Source: an uncultured Chloroflexales bacterium
Lineage (GTDB): Bacteria > Chloroflexota > Chloroflexia > Chloroflexales > Chloroflexaceae
Length of the DNA stretch: 64,000 bases
Direction: 5' to 3'
NCBI GenBank assembly: GCA_937918935.1
Contig: CAKZSI010000036.1
Coordinates: 20,343 to 84,342, forward strand
Below, in pieces: positions 1 through 8,277 of this stretch. Position numbers and translations under genes: made by a program. How positions within the stretch are numbered: the stretch's first letter is position 1; the number at the start of each line of letters is the position of its first letter. The notes below the pieces were generated by a model. The model searched no databases, had not been told where the DNA came from, and saw only the letters and a list, made by a program, of their open reading frames with translations.

Positions 1-103
1 CGTCGGGCGCGAGCGCGCGCCGCAGGAACGAGCGCAACACGCGGTCATCAGCATACTGGTTGCCCAGGGTGGGGGCCGGCTGCTGAAAGAGGTCTGGCAT
101 CAT
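1..103 (-). CDS. N-terminal fragment of a protein cut by the window edge, possibly acyl-CoA dehydrogenase family
   Basis: The minus strand begins ATGATGCCA near 103-98 and stays open to the window edge. It encodes about 34 residues, beginning MPDLFQQPAPTLGNQYADDR and continuing with an arginine-rich helix. The 'LGNQY-DDRVLRS-L-R-L' pattern reminds me of the N-terminus of AidB-like acyl-CoA dehydrogenases from Chloroflexota, but this is recall from a very short stretch. No catalytic residues are visible. The start could be either of two adjacent ATG codons (103 or 100). Confidence 0.4.
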   Translation of the reverse strand, partial: MMPDLFQQPAPTLGNQYADDRVLRSFLRRALAPD

Positions 104-312
104 TGGCGTTACCGTTGACTGTATAACTCTACTTTGCCAGTTTCCCCTGGCTGGAGTTACACGGGCATGCAGCCTCCGAAGGTCATCCCGTCCTGATGCG
201 GCGCGGCTTCGCCGCACCGAATCGGGAAGAGGAAAGCTCGGAGGAGCGTAGCCCCTCCGAACCTCCTCGCAGCGGAAACTGCCGCAAATGACAACGTAGA
301 GATAAGAGCCTG

Positions 313-335
313 ACCGGATAACCGGGTTATCCGGT
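313..335. repeat. Perfect 23-bp palindrome
   Basis: The arms are ACCGGATAACC and GGTTATCCGGT around a single G. The right half (GGTTATCCGG) is followed by a GGAGGGC...CCCTCC palindrome, as in partly similar intergenic copies near 5408, 30487, 38757 and 60803. It therefore looks like part of a dispersed composite repeat rather than an operator unique to the next gene. Confidence 0.6.
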
Positions 336-418
336 TATGTTCCAGGAGGGCTGCACCCTCCCCGACACTCCTATGGTACGGTATTGTACCGCCTCCGCGG
401 GGCACATGCCAGCACGCC

Positions 419-447
419 TTGAGCGTCGGCGGCGAATCTGGTACGAT
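419..447 (+). promoter_or_regulatory. Candidate sigma-70-type promoter for the ArsR fusion gene
   Basis: TTGAGC (419-424), 17-base spacer, TACGAT (442-447). Transcription would start near 454, giving a leader of about 150 bases before the ATG at 603. Confidence 0.45.
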
Positions 448-602
448 AGCCAGCATGGAACGCTCGGCGTCCTTCCACGGGCAGAGGTACGGGCAAACCC
501 TATCTCCCCGATGCGCGTAACCTTGCAGATCGCGCTACAGGGTTTTTCTCACGGGCAGGGGCATGAGGAACCCGGTTTCCCCATATTCACACAGGGAGAG
601 TC

Positions 603-1355
603 ATGGACGGGCGAGGACAGGCAACGCTGGAACATCTGAAACTCCTGGCCGATGAGACGCGCTGGCGACTCTTGCTGCTCCTGCGGTGCAGCGATTATCA
701 GGTGGGCGAACTGGTGGAGCAAACCGGGTTGGCCCAGAACCTGGTCTCGTACCATCTGAACGTGCTGCGCCAGGCCGGTCTGGTGCGCGTGCACCGTAGC
801 GATGCCGACGCACGGGCGAATTACTACAGCGCCAACCTGCCGGGCCTGATCGCCCTGCATCAGGGCCTCGCCGCCGGGCTGGCCCTGCCCACTTCCGCTC
901 CGATCCCGGAGCGCATGCCCCCGGTGGTGTTCCTCTGCCGGGCCAACAGTGCCCGCTCGCAGATCGCCGAGGGCTGGCTACGCGCCCTCAGCGGCGTGCG
1001 GATCACGGTACGCAGCGCCGGCACCCATCCGGCCCCGCTGCACCCCCTCGCCGTGCAGGTGATGGCCGAGGCGGGCATTGATATCGGCTACCAGCAGGCC
1101 AGGCACGTGGATACGCTGGCCGATCTGGACTCGGCGGTGGTGGTGACGGTGTGCGACATCGCCCGCGAGGAGTGCGCGGTATGGCTGCGGGCCGCGACGC
1201 AGCTTCACTGGAGCATCGCCGACCCGGTGGCCGTCGAAGACGAAGCGGAGCGGCTGCGGGCCTTCCGCGCCGTCCGCGACGAGGTGCGCGAGCGGGTCAA
1301 CGGCCTGCTGCCACTGTTGCCATCACTCGTGACGGCAAGCGAAAAACAAATGTGA
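603..1355 (+). CDS. ArsR-type winged-helix regulator fused to a low-molecular-weight phosphatase/arsenate reductase domain
   Basis: The 250-residue product has two parts. Residues 1-95 form an ArsR-type winged helix; the recognition region reads LAQNLVSYHLNVLRQAGLVR. Residues 107-245 form a low-molecular-weight tyrosine phosphatase fold with the P-loop C112-x5-R118 (CRANSAR, then SQIAEGW) and the later Asp-Pro of 'SIADPVAV'. The 'NSARS' P-loop is the version typical of thioredoxin-coupled ArsC proteins. In known relatives one polypeptide combines metalloid-responsive repression with arsenate reduction; that role is inferred here. A GGGAG ribosome site precedes the ATG. No arsenic efflux gene lies in the window. 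Confidence 0.85.
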   Translation: MDGRGQATLEHLKLLADETRWRLLLLLRCSDYQVGELVEQTGLAQNLVSYHLNVLRQAGLVRVHRSDADARANYYSANLPGLIALHQGLAAGLALPTSAPIPERMPPVVFLCRANSARSQIAEGWLRALSGVRITVRSAGTHPAPLHPLAVQVMAEAGIDIGYQQARHVDTLADLDSAVVVTVCDIAREECAVWLRAATQLHWSIADPVAVEDEAERLRAFRAVRDEVRERVNGLLPLLPSLVTASEKQM

Positions 1356-1422
1356 GTTATCCTGGGAGGGCTTCACCCTCAAAAATCCTCCCATCGGGAA
1401 GGGGCAACGTGTCTTTCCAGGG

Positions 1423-2685
1423 CTATGCTCGGCTAAGCATAACCACCGTCTCAACGTGAGGGGTCTGCGGAAAGAGGTCAAGCGGCTGCACCTGCTCAAG
1501 GCGGTAGCCGGCGGCTAGGAGCGGGGCCAGGTCACGCCCGAGGATGCCCGGATGGCAGGAGATATAAACCACCCGCGGCGGCGCCAGGCGCGCCAGGGTT
1601 TCCAGCACGGCGGGATGGCAACCCCGGCGGGGCGGGTCGAGCAGCACGCCATCGAAGGGACCGGCGAGGCCCGGTAGGATCCGCTCCACTGCGCCCTGGA
1701 CGAACCGAACGCCCCCGATGCCATTGAGGGCGGCGCTGCGCTCGCCGTCGGCCACGGCGGCCGCGTGCTCCTCCACCGCGATCACTTCGGCCCCGGCGGC
1801 GGCCAGTGGCAGGGCGAAGGCCCCGGCGCCGGCGTAGAGGTCGAGCAGGCGCATACCCGGGGCCGGACGAAGGGCCGCGCGGGCCAGGTCGAGCATGCGC
1901 GCGGCCTGCGGCAGGTTGACCTGGAAGAAGGTGGTTGGCGCCAGTTCGAAGATAACACCCTGGAGTTCCTCCAGCAGGCTGGCAACCCCCGAGGCCGCGC
2001 CGCGCCAGTCGCGGCCCTCGACCACTACGCCGGCCAGTGAAGGCACATGGGCGCGCCAGGCCTCGGCGAGCAACAGCAGATCCAGCGAGGGAACCTCGCG
2101 CGTGGGACGCAACACCGCCAGGGCATAGCCAGAGGCCGCGCTGGCCCGCAGCGTAACACCGGTAAGTACACCTGCGGGCAGGATGGCCCGCAGGCCCGCC
2201 AGGGCCTCGTTAAGCGCCGGCAACAGCAGCGGATCCTCCGGCAGATCGGCCACTGCGCGGGTACCGGCCACGTGATAACCCACCTGGCGATCCTCCACGT
2301 GCAGGTGGGCGCTGTTGCGGTAACCCCAGGGACGCGGCGCGGCAATCACCGGGGCCACGGGTGGATCGGACAGCCCGGCAAGCTTGACCAGTTGCTCGCG
2401 CACAATCGTCGCCTTGAGGCGCAGTTGCGCCGGGTAGGCGATATGCTGCCATGGCGCGTGGTCGCCGTCGGCCAGGCGTGGGGCAACCCGTTCGGGTGAG
2501 GGCTCGAGCACCGTGTCCACCTGGCCACGGGCGTAGCTCGGATGGCGCTCGTAGAGCCGCACCCGTACCCGTTCGCCCGGCAAGCCCCCGCGGGCAAAGA
2601 CCACCAGACCCTCGTGGCGGCCCACCCCATCGCCGCCCTGGGCCACCGAATCGACCACTAATTCGAGCGTCTCATCACTGGCCAT
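1423..2685 (-). CDS. Class I SAM-dependent RNA (uracil-C5)-methyltransferase, TrmA/RlmD family
   Basis: Residues 1-60 form a TRAM-like RNA-binding domain (VDSVAQGGDGVGR). The C-terminal half is a Rossmann methyltransferase with the SAM loop 'LLDLYAGAGAFALPLA', 'LLDPPRRGCHP' and the catalytic 'YISCHP' cysteine, followed by the terminal 'HVETVVML' that ends this family. RlmD/RlmCD members methylate uracils of 23S rRNA at C5. The cysteines that bind the 4Fe-4S cluster before the conserved QH are absent: the site reads 'GDHAPWQHIAYPAQLRLK' where relatives have CGGC. A GTG at 2694 is an alternative start. The exact target base cannot be read from the sequence. Confidence 0.88.
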   Translation of the reverse strand: MASDETLELVVDSVAQGGDGVGRHEGLVVFARGGLPGERVRVRLYERHPSYARGQVDTVLEPSPERVAPRLADGDHAPWQHIAYPAQLRLKATIVREQLVKLAGLSDPPVAPVIAAPRPWGYRNSAHLHVEDRQVGYHVAGTRAVADLPEDPLLLPALNEALAGLRAILPAGVLTGVTLRASAASGYALAVLRPTREVPSLDLLLLAEAWRAHVPSLAGVVVEGRDWRGAASGVASLLEELQGVIFELAPTTFFQVNLPQAARMLDLARAALRPAPGMRLLDLYAGAGAFALPLAAAGAEVIAVEEHAAAVADGERSAALNGIGGVRFVQGAVERILPGLAGPFDGVLLDPPRRGCHPAVLETLARLAPPRVVYISCHPGILGRDLAPLLAAGYRLEQVQPLDLFPQTPHVETVVMLSRA

Positions 2686-2784
2686 CGTTGTCACGCGCCT
2701 GTCGCTTCGCTGTCCCCGGGAACGCCGCAGCTTTCTGAACCATTCTGGTTCGGCAGGGCCAGGGAAAACCCGGTTTCCCTGTTC

Positions 2785-4230
2785 TCAGCGCAGTTCGAAG
2801 ACCTCCTTCTCGACCAGTTCGATCTGCACCGGGTACTTGCCGGTAAAACAGCCCTTGCAGAACTCGCCGGGGGCCTGGCGGGTGGAGCGGATCAGGCCCT
2901 CCAGGCTGAGGTAGGCCAGACTGTCGGCCCCCAGATGGGCGCAGATTTCGGGGATACTCATACGGTGGGCGATAAGCTCAGGGTAGGTGGCCATATCCAC
3001 GCCGAGGAAGCAGGGGTGGCGGATGGGCGGCGAGGAAACTCGAATATGGACCTCCCGGGCGCCGGCTTCGCGGATCAGGCGCACAATCGGGCCGCTGGTG
3101 TTGCCGCGCACGATACTATCATCAACCAGCACCACCCGCTTGCCGGCCAGGTTATCAGGCAGGGCGTTGAATTTCAGGTTAATGCCTACTTTTCGCACAT
3201 GATCATCGGGCTGGATAAAGGTGCGTCCAATGTAGCGATTCTTGATCAGCCCCTCTGAATATGGAATACCCGACTCCTGGGCATAGCCAATCGCGGCGGG
3301 GGTGGCGCTATCGGGCACCGCGATGACCACATCGGCGTCGGCGGGGGCTTCGCGGGCCAGTTCGCGGCCCTGCGCGACGCGCACGGCGTGCAGGGCCGTT
3401 CCATGGAGCATACTATCCGGGCGGGCGAAGTAGATGTATTCGAAGAGACACTCCGCCCGGTGCGGAGCGGGCATCAGCGCCACGGTGCGGGGACCGTCCT
3501 CGGTAATCGCCACAATCTCCCCGGGTTCGATCTCGCGCACAAACTCGGCGCCAATCGGGCCAAAGGCGCAACTCTCCGAGGCCGCCACCCAGCCCCGCTC
3601 GCCCAGCCGCCCCAGGCAGAGCGGGTGCAACCCCAGCGGGTCGCGCACGGCATAGAGCGTTTCGCGCGTAAGCACGGTCAGACAGTAGGCGCCCTGCGCG
3701 CGGACCATGAACACACGCAGTTTTTCCTCCCAGGTGCGGCCCTCCCCACCGGCGAGCATCTGCGTAATCACTTCGGAGTCGCTGCTGCTGGTCAGGCCGA
3801 CGCCACGGTTGAGCAACTCGCGGCGCAGGGCGGCGGCGTTGGTCAGATTGCCATTATGGCCCACGGCCAGCGGGCCAAGGGCGCTCTCCACCACAAAGGG
3901 CTGAGCGTTCTCGAGACGCGAGGAGCCGGTGGTCGAGTAGCGGGTATGGCCGATCGCCATAAAGCCGGTGAGCGGGCGCAGTTTCTCCTCGTTGAAGACC
4001 TGGGCCACCAGGCCCATCTCCTTGTGGTAGCGGATCGAACGCCCATTGGATACGGCGATCCCCGCGCTCTCCTGCCCGCGATGCTGCAAGGCGTAGAGGC
4101 CGAAAAAGGTCAGCCGCGCGACATCGGCATCAGGATGCACAATGCCAAAGATGCCGCATTCGTGACCGGGTTTATCATCAGACTGGTCATTCTCAGACGG
4201 TTCAGAACCCAGATGGGCAGCAGCGGTCAT
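2785..4230 (-). CDS. purF: Amidophosphoribosyltransferase (first step of purine synthesis)
   Basis: The enzyme converts PRPP and glutamine to phosphoribosylamine in the cytosol. The 481-residue product begins with a short propeptide ending just before Cys25 of 'HECGIFGIV', the N-terminal nucleophile of class II glutaminases. 'LQHRGQESAGIAV' and 'GHTRYSTTG' belong to the glutaminase domain. The PRPP-binding loop 'VVLVDDSIVRGNTSG' lies in the phosphoribosyltransferase half, and 'FCKGCFTGKYP' near the end supplies Fe-S ligands of the Bacillus-type enzyme. I chose the ATG at 4230 because GGAGGA lies 10 bases upstream; a GTG at 4248 overlaps that site. The methyltransferase gene follows on the same strand about 100 bases away. 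Confidence 0.96.
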   Translation of the reverse strand: MTAAAHLGSEPSENDQSDDKPGHECGIFGIVHPDADVARLTFFGLYALQHRGQESAGIAVSNGRSIRYHKEMGLVAQVFNEEKLRPLTGFMAIGHTRYSTTGSSRLENAQPFVVESALGPLAVGHNGNLTNAAALRRELLNRGVGLTSSSDSEVITQMLAGGEGRTWEEKLRVFMVRAQGAYCLTVLTRETLYAVRDPLGLHPLCLGRLGERGWVAASESCAFGPIGAEFVREIEPGEIVAITEDGPRTVALMPAPHRAECLFEYIYFARPDSMLHGTALHAVRVAQGRELAREAPADADVVIAVPDSATPAAIGYAQESGIPYSEGLIKNRYIGRTFIQPDDHVRKVGINLKFNALPDNLAGKRVVLVDDSIVRGNTSGPIVRLIREAGAREVHIRVSSPPIRHPCFLGVDMATYPELIAHRMSIPEICAHLGADSLAYLSLEGLIRSTRQAPGEFCKGCFTGKYPVQIELVEKEVFELR

Positions 4231-4536
4231 GGTTCCATGTTCCTCCACGGGCGAACAGGCCCGTTGGCGCCGGTACGATCCAGGACGCTCGCGGCAATGG
4301 CATGCGGCGCGTTCCTGGCATTGGCAAGCAACATTGCTTCGATGGTCTAAATAAAGTATAACACAGGCCGAAGGTAAGGAAAAAATCAGGGGGTGGGAAA
4401 CAGGAGTGTTCCAACGTCTTCAGGGCGAGCTCTGAAGACGTCGCATCAACCCTGGAAGTGGGGAACCGGGTTTCCCTGTTCCCTATCTGACAGGTCCTGA
4501 CCCGCAATGATTTCGCCGGCTTGTGGTGCGACGGTT
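4231..4536. other. Gene-less stretch upstream of purF
   Basis: It holds a minus-strand TATACT -10 element (4360-4355) with a weak -35, and a 14-bp palindrome AAGCAACATTGCTT (4326-4339) just downstream of it, a plausible operator for purF. A GGGGAACCGGGTTTCCC repeat lies near 4459-4475. I see no gene. Confidence 0.45.
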
Positions 4537-4782
4537 TCACATGCTATCAGGTGTTCCCCCCCCTTGCGGCGCCACTGCCAGCGCAATGTCTTCTAATATA
4601 ACGCGCCGAAATACATTCGGCTCACCGAAGCGTTTGCGGGCATCCAGGATTTCAATGCCGGCAATCCGGCCATCGGCAGCATAGTCCACCGCGATCCCCT
4701 CGGCCACATGCTGCGTGGTCACGGTCGCCTCTAAGAAGCGAATATAGAGCGCGTCCACTTCGCTATCGTAGGTGATGCGCAT
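4537..4782 (-). CDS. DUF2283 family small protein
   Basis: The 81-residue product opens with MRITYDSEVDALYIRFLE and contains 'GIAVDYAADGRIAGIEILDA', the core of DUF2283. Members are small soluble proteins often encoded directly after a DUF4258 protein, an arrangement proposed to be toxin-antitoxin-like. Here the remains of a DUF4258 reading frame end 14 bases upstream on the same strand (4797-4868), so the partner seems to have decayed. GAGG in the preceding gene's tail serves as the ribosome site. The function of DUF2283 is not established. Confidence 0.8.
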   Translation of the reverse strand: MRITYDSEVDALYIRFLEATVTTQHVAEGIAVDYAADGRIAGIEILDARKRFGEPNVFRRVILEDIALAVAPQGGGTPDSM

Positions 4783-4796
4783 GACGTTTGGCCTCC

Positions 4797-4868
4797 TCAG
4801 AAAAAGTACACGTAAACGGTGACCACAACAATCTCGTTGTCTTCTTCAGCGAAAATGTGCGCCGTCCT
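4797..4868 (-). pseudogene. C-terminal remnant of a DUF4258 protein
   Basis: Reading the minus strand to the TGA at 4799-4797 gives a tail ending 'AHIFAEEDNEIVVVTVYVYFF', which matches the last strand pair of DUF4258 proteins. Further upstream the frame loses family similarity and runs into a hairpin repeat (4904-4944) and then a stop at about 4938. No complete gene remains. Confidence 0.6.
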
Positions 4869-4903
4869 CGGCGCAAGCAGGGCCGAAGCGTCGGCAGCGC
4901 CAT

Positions 4904-4944
4904 TGCATGAGCCCTGCACCCGGAAGGGTTGCAGGGCTCATGCA
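4904..4944. repeat. Long hairpin (15-bp perfect arms, extended inside)
   Basis: TGCATGAGCCCTGCA and its exact complement flank an inner CCC-GGAA-GGG, giving a stem of about 18 pairs with one bulge. No T-run follows on either strand, so it is not a standard terminator. It sits in the decayed DUF4258 gene. Confidence 0.7.
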
Positions 4945-5168
4945 AAGTCTTTGGGGGAAGCCCCAGACTCCACATGGTTCGTTGGTTCTGGCAGGGTAGC
5001 CGCCTCAACCCCCGCCGGAGGCGGAGGTCGCATCGGCCTGCTTCCGGCTGCGCCTCTCGATCAGCAATGGTGCATGGCATGGTACAATAGTGCCCTGTGG
5101 CTGCACCGCACAACAATCAGGCTACACATGAGCGGTGGGCTTTTTGCACTTCAGAGAGGAAAGATCTC

Positions 5169-5387
5169 GTGGAAATCGCGCTGTACATCGCCATCATCGT
5201 TATCAGCGCGGCGCTGATCGGCCTCGTCGTACTACAGGCCCGCAGCCCGGGGATGGCCAACCGCGACACCAGTTCGATCTACCGCACTCGCCGCGGCCTG
5301 GAAAAGACCCTCTACCAGGCCACCCTGGTCCTGAGCGTGTCATTTTTGCTGCTCTCGCTGATCGCCAGTCTGCCGATTTTTGGTTGA
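5169..5387 (+). CDS. secG: Preprotein translocase subunit SecG
   Basis: The 72-residue product has two membrane helices: residues 2-22 (IALYIAIIVISAALIGLVVL) and residues 50-70. Between them is the conserved polar loop 'QARSPGMANRDTSSIYRTRRGLEKTLY'. SecG assists SecYE in protein export across the cytoplasmic membrane. I chose the GTG at 5169 because AGAGAGGA lies a few bases upstream; an in-frame ATG further upstream would add residues unlike SecG. An oligopeptide-binding ABC protein gene follows. Confidence 0.85.
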   Translation: MEIALYIAIIVISAALIGLVVLQARSPGMANRDTSSIYRTRRGLEKTLYQATLVLSVSFLLLSLIASLPIFG

Positions 5388-5425
5388 GAGCCTGCCCGGC
5401 TACCCAGGGTATCCGATGACCCTCT

Positions 5426-5444
5426 GGGAGGGCTGCGCCCTCCC
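5426..5444. repeat. GGGAGGGC palindrome, representative copy of family B
   Basis: Perfect arms GGGAGGGC and GCCCTCCC around TGC. The same palindrome recurs in many gaps of this window, for example 57427-57448, 58018-58036, 60822-60842, and near 25670, 38717, 45600 and 62866. No T-run follows, so it is not a classical terminator. Confidence 0.75.
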
Positions 5445-5575
5445 GGACCCTCCCCTCTGGCAAGGGCGCGGGGAAATCTGGTTTCCCAAGCCTCCTCTGA
5501 CCGAGCGAAGAACGAGGATTACCGGGAGGGCCTGGCCTTCTCAGAACCTCCCATCTGTGAGGGGCGCGTAAGCCC

Positions 5576-7243
5576 ATGGCCCGTCGCATTCGCTGGCAAA
5601 TTGTCATCGCCGTGGTGAGCATCATGCTGATCGCCGGCTTGCTTGGCGCGGTGGCCCTGCGCAACGCCTCGGTGGCAACGCCCCTGGTCGGCGGCGCCTA
5701 CGTCGAAGCGGTGATTGGCGCACCGGAACGCCCCGTCCCGCTGCTTAACGACCCGCTCGCCGACCCGGTGGGCCGCGACCTGATCGCGCTGATCTTCGAC
5801 GGTCTGGTGCGTATCGGCGCCGATGGGCTGATCGAACCGGCCCTGGCCGAGTCATACGAGGTTGACGCCAGCGGCACGGTGTACCAGTTCAACCTGCGAC
5901 GTAATGTCGCCTGGCACGATGGCCGGCCCTTCACCGCCGATGATGTGGTCTTTACCCTGCGCACCCTTCAGGTGGCCGACCAGCCCGGTGAACCGGCCCT
6001 TGCCGCCGTCTGGCAGGATGTACTGGTGGACCGGCTGGACGCCTACACTGTTCGCGCCACCCTGACCGCGCCGTTCGCGCCGTTCCTCAGCATGGCTCGC
6101 GTGCCCATTCTGCCCGCCCACGTGTTCGCCGGCAACCCGCCCGAAGCCTGGATCAGTGGATCAATCACCGACCGTCTGGTGGGCACCGGTCCTTACCGCC
6201 TGGTTGAACTACGTGAGGACCGCGCCGTGCTCGCAGCAAATGAGGGCTATTTCGGTGGCCGGCCCTACATCGAGCGCCTCGAGTTGCGCTTCATCGCCTC
6301 GCCCGAAGCCGCCTTCGGCGCCCTCAGCCGCGGCGACGTGACGGCCTTCGGCGCCCGCCTCACCGGAACCGCCGCGATCGACGATCTGCCGGCCGGGGTC
6401 CGCGGCGCGGTGGCGCCTCTCGATGAGTACACCACGCTGAGTTTCAACCTGCGGCGCCCGCCGCTCAACAATCTCAACCTGCGCCGCGCCCTGGCCTACG
6501 GCCTGAACAAAGACGCGCTGATCGAACGCGCCCTGAACGGCACGGCAATGCCCCTCAATACGCCCATCCTCCCCGGCTGGTGGGCCTATGACCCCGAAGC
6601 GCGCTGGTACGCCTCCGACCCTGCCACCGCCGGGCGTATCCTCAGCGAATCAGGTTTCGACCGTGGCGCCGATGGTACGCTCGAGCGCGACGGTCGCCCG
6701 CTGGCTCTGGAGTTGCTGGTTGACAATGAGCCAAAGCGCCGCGCCGTCGCCGAGGAGATCGCCCGCCAGTGGGGCGAACTGGGGCTGCGTATCAGTGTGG
6801 TCGAACTCGATGGGCCGGCGTTGCAGGCCCGGCTGCGCGCCCACGACTTCGACATAGCCCTGCATACCTGGACGCGCCTTGGCCCTGACCCCGACCCCTT
6901 TGCCCTCTGGCACTCCAGCCGCGCCGACACGGGGTTGAACTACGCCGGCCTGGCCGATAAAGAGATTGACGATCTCCTCGCCAACGCCCGCGTCGAGAGC
7001 GAACTCGCCGCTCGCAGCGCCGATTACGCCGCTTTCCAGCGGCGCTGGATCAGCCTGGCGCCGAGCATTACCCTCTACCAACCGCTGTATCGCTTCGCCG
7101 CCATCCAGGCCCTCGACGGCACCGGTCTCGACGACCCTGAGAGCAGCCTGCACCACTTGCTCATCGGGCGCGAGGATCGCTACCGCAGTATAACGCGCTG
7201 GTTCCTCAAGAGCTACCGCGAGATACAGGGCGAGGTACGCTGA
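5576..7243 (+). CDS. Peptide/nickel-type ABC transporter substrate-binding protein (SBP_bac_5)
   Basis: The 555-residue product starts with a membrane helix (about residues 8-30) and is otherwise extracytoplasmic. Family signatures include 'FDGLVRIGADGLIEPALAESYEVD', 'WHDGRPFTADDVVFTLRTL' and 'LRRALAYGLNKDALIERAL'. Such proteins capture oligopeptides or similar ligands for an ABC importer; no permease or ATPase genes are adjacent, so it either serves a distant transporter or acts alone. The N-terminal helix lacks a lipobox cysteine, so the protein is probably membrane-anchored. A GAGGGG ribosome site precedes the ATG. It follows secG on the same strand. Confidence 0.88.
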   Translation: MARRIRWQIVIAVVSIMLIAGLLGAVALRNASVATPLVGGAYVEAVIGAPERPVPLLNDPLADPVGRDLIALIFDGLVRIGADGLIEPALAESYEVDASGTVYQFNLRRNVAWHDGRPFTADDVVFTLRTLQVADQPGEPALAAVWQDVLVDRLDAYTVRATLTAPFAPFLSMARVPILPAHVFAGNPPEAWISGSITDRLVGTGPYRLVELREDRAVLAANEGYFGGRPYIERLELRFIASPEAAFGALSRGDVTAFGARLTGTAAIDDLPAGVRGAVAPLDEYTTLSFNLRRPPLNNLNLRRALAYGLNKDALIERALNGTAMPLNTPILPGWWAYDPEARWYASDPATAGRILSESGFDRGADGTLERDGRPLALELLVDNEPKRRAVAEEIARQWGELGLRISVVELDGPALQARLRAHDFDIALHTWTRLGPDPDPFALWHSSRADTGLNYAGLADKEIDDLLANARVESELAARSADYAAFQRRWISLAPSITLYQPLYRFAAIQALDGTGLDDPESSLHHLLIGREDRYRSITRWFLKSYREIQGEVR

Positions 7244-7379
7244 CCGCGGGGCGGGAGAGCGCCCGTCCGGCAGGGGCCTGGAGACCCCTGATTTCTCTAT
7301 GCGCCTTCAACCGGCGTGGAGCTGCTCCGCCTGCCCATCCGGCAGGGGCGTCAGGAAACCCGGTTTCCCCGTGTTTATG

Positions 7380-8177
7380 TCAAAAGCGCAACTCGCGCAG
7401 GTCGAAGACTGGCCCATCCTTGCAACCGAGGCGGGCGCCATCGCGGGTCTCGACCAGGCAACCCTGGCACGCGCCCACCCCGCAGGGCATCACCCCGGGC
7501 AGGGCAACCTGCGCGAAGCCCCGTTCCCAGCGCAATGTGCCCGCGCGCACCATCTCGACCACAGGCGGCAACAGGTGCGCCGCCAACCCCAGACAGAATT
7601 GATCGGCCCACCCGAGCGGTCCTCGACTCAGCGTGGGGCCGCCCGGCCGGGTCGCGGCCAGCAGCGCCGGCAGATCGGCCTCGCCGGTCGCGCTCGTTAG
7701 ATACTCGACATCGGAGGGCAACAAGAAGGGTGGCGGCAGCATCTCGGCGCCAGTGGCGGCCACCAGCAGCACCACAGCGACACCTCGCGCCACGGCGATA
7801 CGGGCCAGGTGCAGCAGTCCCGGCACGGCGGAACCGGCTCCGGCCAGCAGCAGGTTGCACGTCGGCTCGGCAAGGGTGAAGCCGTTGCCCACCGGACCGT
7901 AGACATCAAGCCGCGCCCCCGGCGGCTGCGCCGCCAGCCAGGCCAGGCCGCGCTCTTCGGGGGCCAGCAACACCTCGACTACCCCGGCGTGCGGGTCGGC
8001 GCCAGCGGGAAAGAGCGTCCGCCGCAGGAGCGGATCATCGCTGTCGGGGGGCGCACAGCGCGTGAGCAGGGCCTGCCCGGGGCGCACGGCATGCGCCAGT
8101 TCCGGGGCAAGCCAGCGCGCCAGGATCAGGGCGCCGAGTTCGCGCCGCTCCAATACAACGGGTTCATGGTATGGCAT
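7380..8177 (-). CDS. Dihydroorotate dehydrogenase electron-transfer subunit-like protein (PyrK type)
   Basis: The 265-residue product has the ferredoxin-reductase layout: an FAD-binding barrel (residues 1-95), a nucleotide-binding region with 'LLLAGAGSAVPGLLHLAR' (about 110-125), and a C-terminal 2Fe-2S motif C-x4-C-x2-C-x11-C beginning CGVGACQGCLVE and followed by KDGPVFDL. In PyrK this domain passes electrons from dihydroorotate oxidation by PyrD to NAD+. No pyrD lies in the window, so the partner is distant or different. The ATG at 8177 was chosen because the family begins near this 'YHEPVV' strand. Confidence 0.82.
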   Translation of the reverse strand: MPYHEPVVLERRELGALILARWLAPELAHAVRPGQALLTRCAPPDSDDPLLRRTLFPAGADPHAGVVEVLLAPEERGLAWLAAQPPGARLDVYGPVGNGFTLAEPTCNLLLAGAGSAVPGLLHLARIAVARGVAVVLLVAATGAEMLPPPFLLPSDVEYLTSATGEADLPALLAATRPGGPTLSRGPLGWADQFCLGLAAHLLPPVVEMVRAGTLRWERGFAQVALPGVMPCGVGACQGCLVETRDGARLGCKDGPVFDLRELRF

Positions 8178-8277
8178 AGGTGTGCGCCGGCCTGTACGCG
8201 GTGCGCCGTTGCCGGCAAAACGCGGGGCCGGCACGTAATTGTAACATGCCGGCACGATATACCGTTTTCATCCCGCG

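Larger units (their letters stand above)
104..602. other. Gene-less stretch with palindrome and promoter
   Basis: I see no credible coding frame here. The stretch holds a perfect 23-bp palindrome (313-335), a GGAGGGC/CCCTCC-type palindrome (about 345-361), a GGTAC...GTACC inverted repeat (375-390), a promoter-like pair (419-447) and one copy of the GGAACCCGGTTTCCCC repeat (about 568-583). The promoter points at the ArsR fusion gene starting at 603. Confidence 0.6.
4783..5168. other. Region between DUF2283 and secG
   Basis: Besides the DUF4258 remnant and the 4904-4944 hairpin, it holds an extended -10 promoter motif TGGTACAAT (5080-5088) about 80 bases before the secG start. I see no other gene. 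The bases near 4960-5000 resemble those near 20140-20190 (CCAGAC...GGTTCTGGC). Confidence 0.4.

Noticed and set aside
157..456. 99-codon minus-strand frame in the first gap
   Set aside because: It passes through palindromic repeats and shows no domain or ribosome site.
4763..5116. 117-codon minus-strand frame overlapping DUF2283
   Set aside because: It crosses the hairpin repeat in a frame without similarity; the DUF4258 tail is in a different frame.
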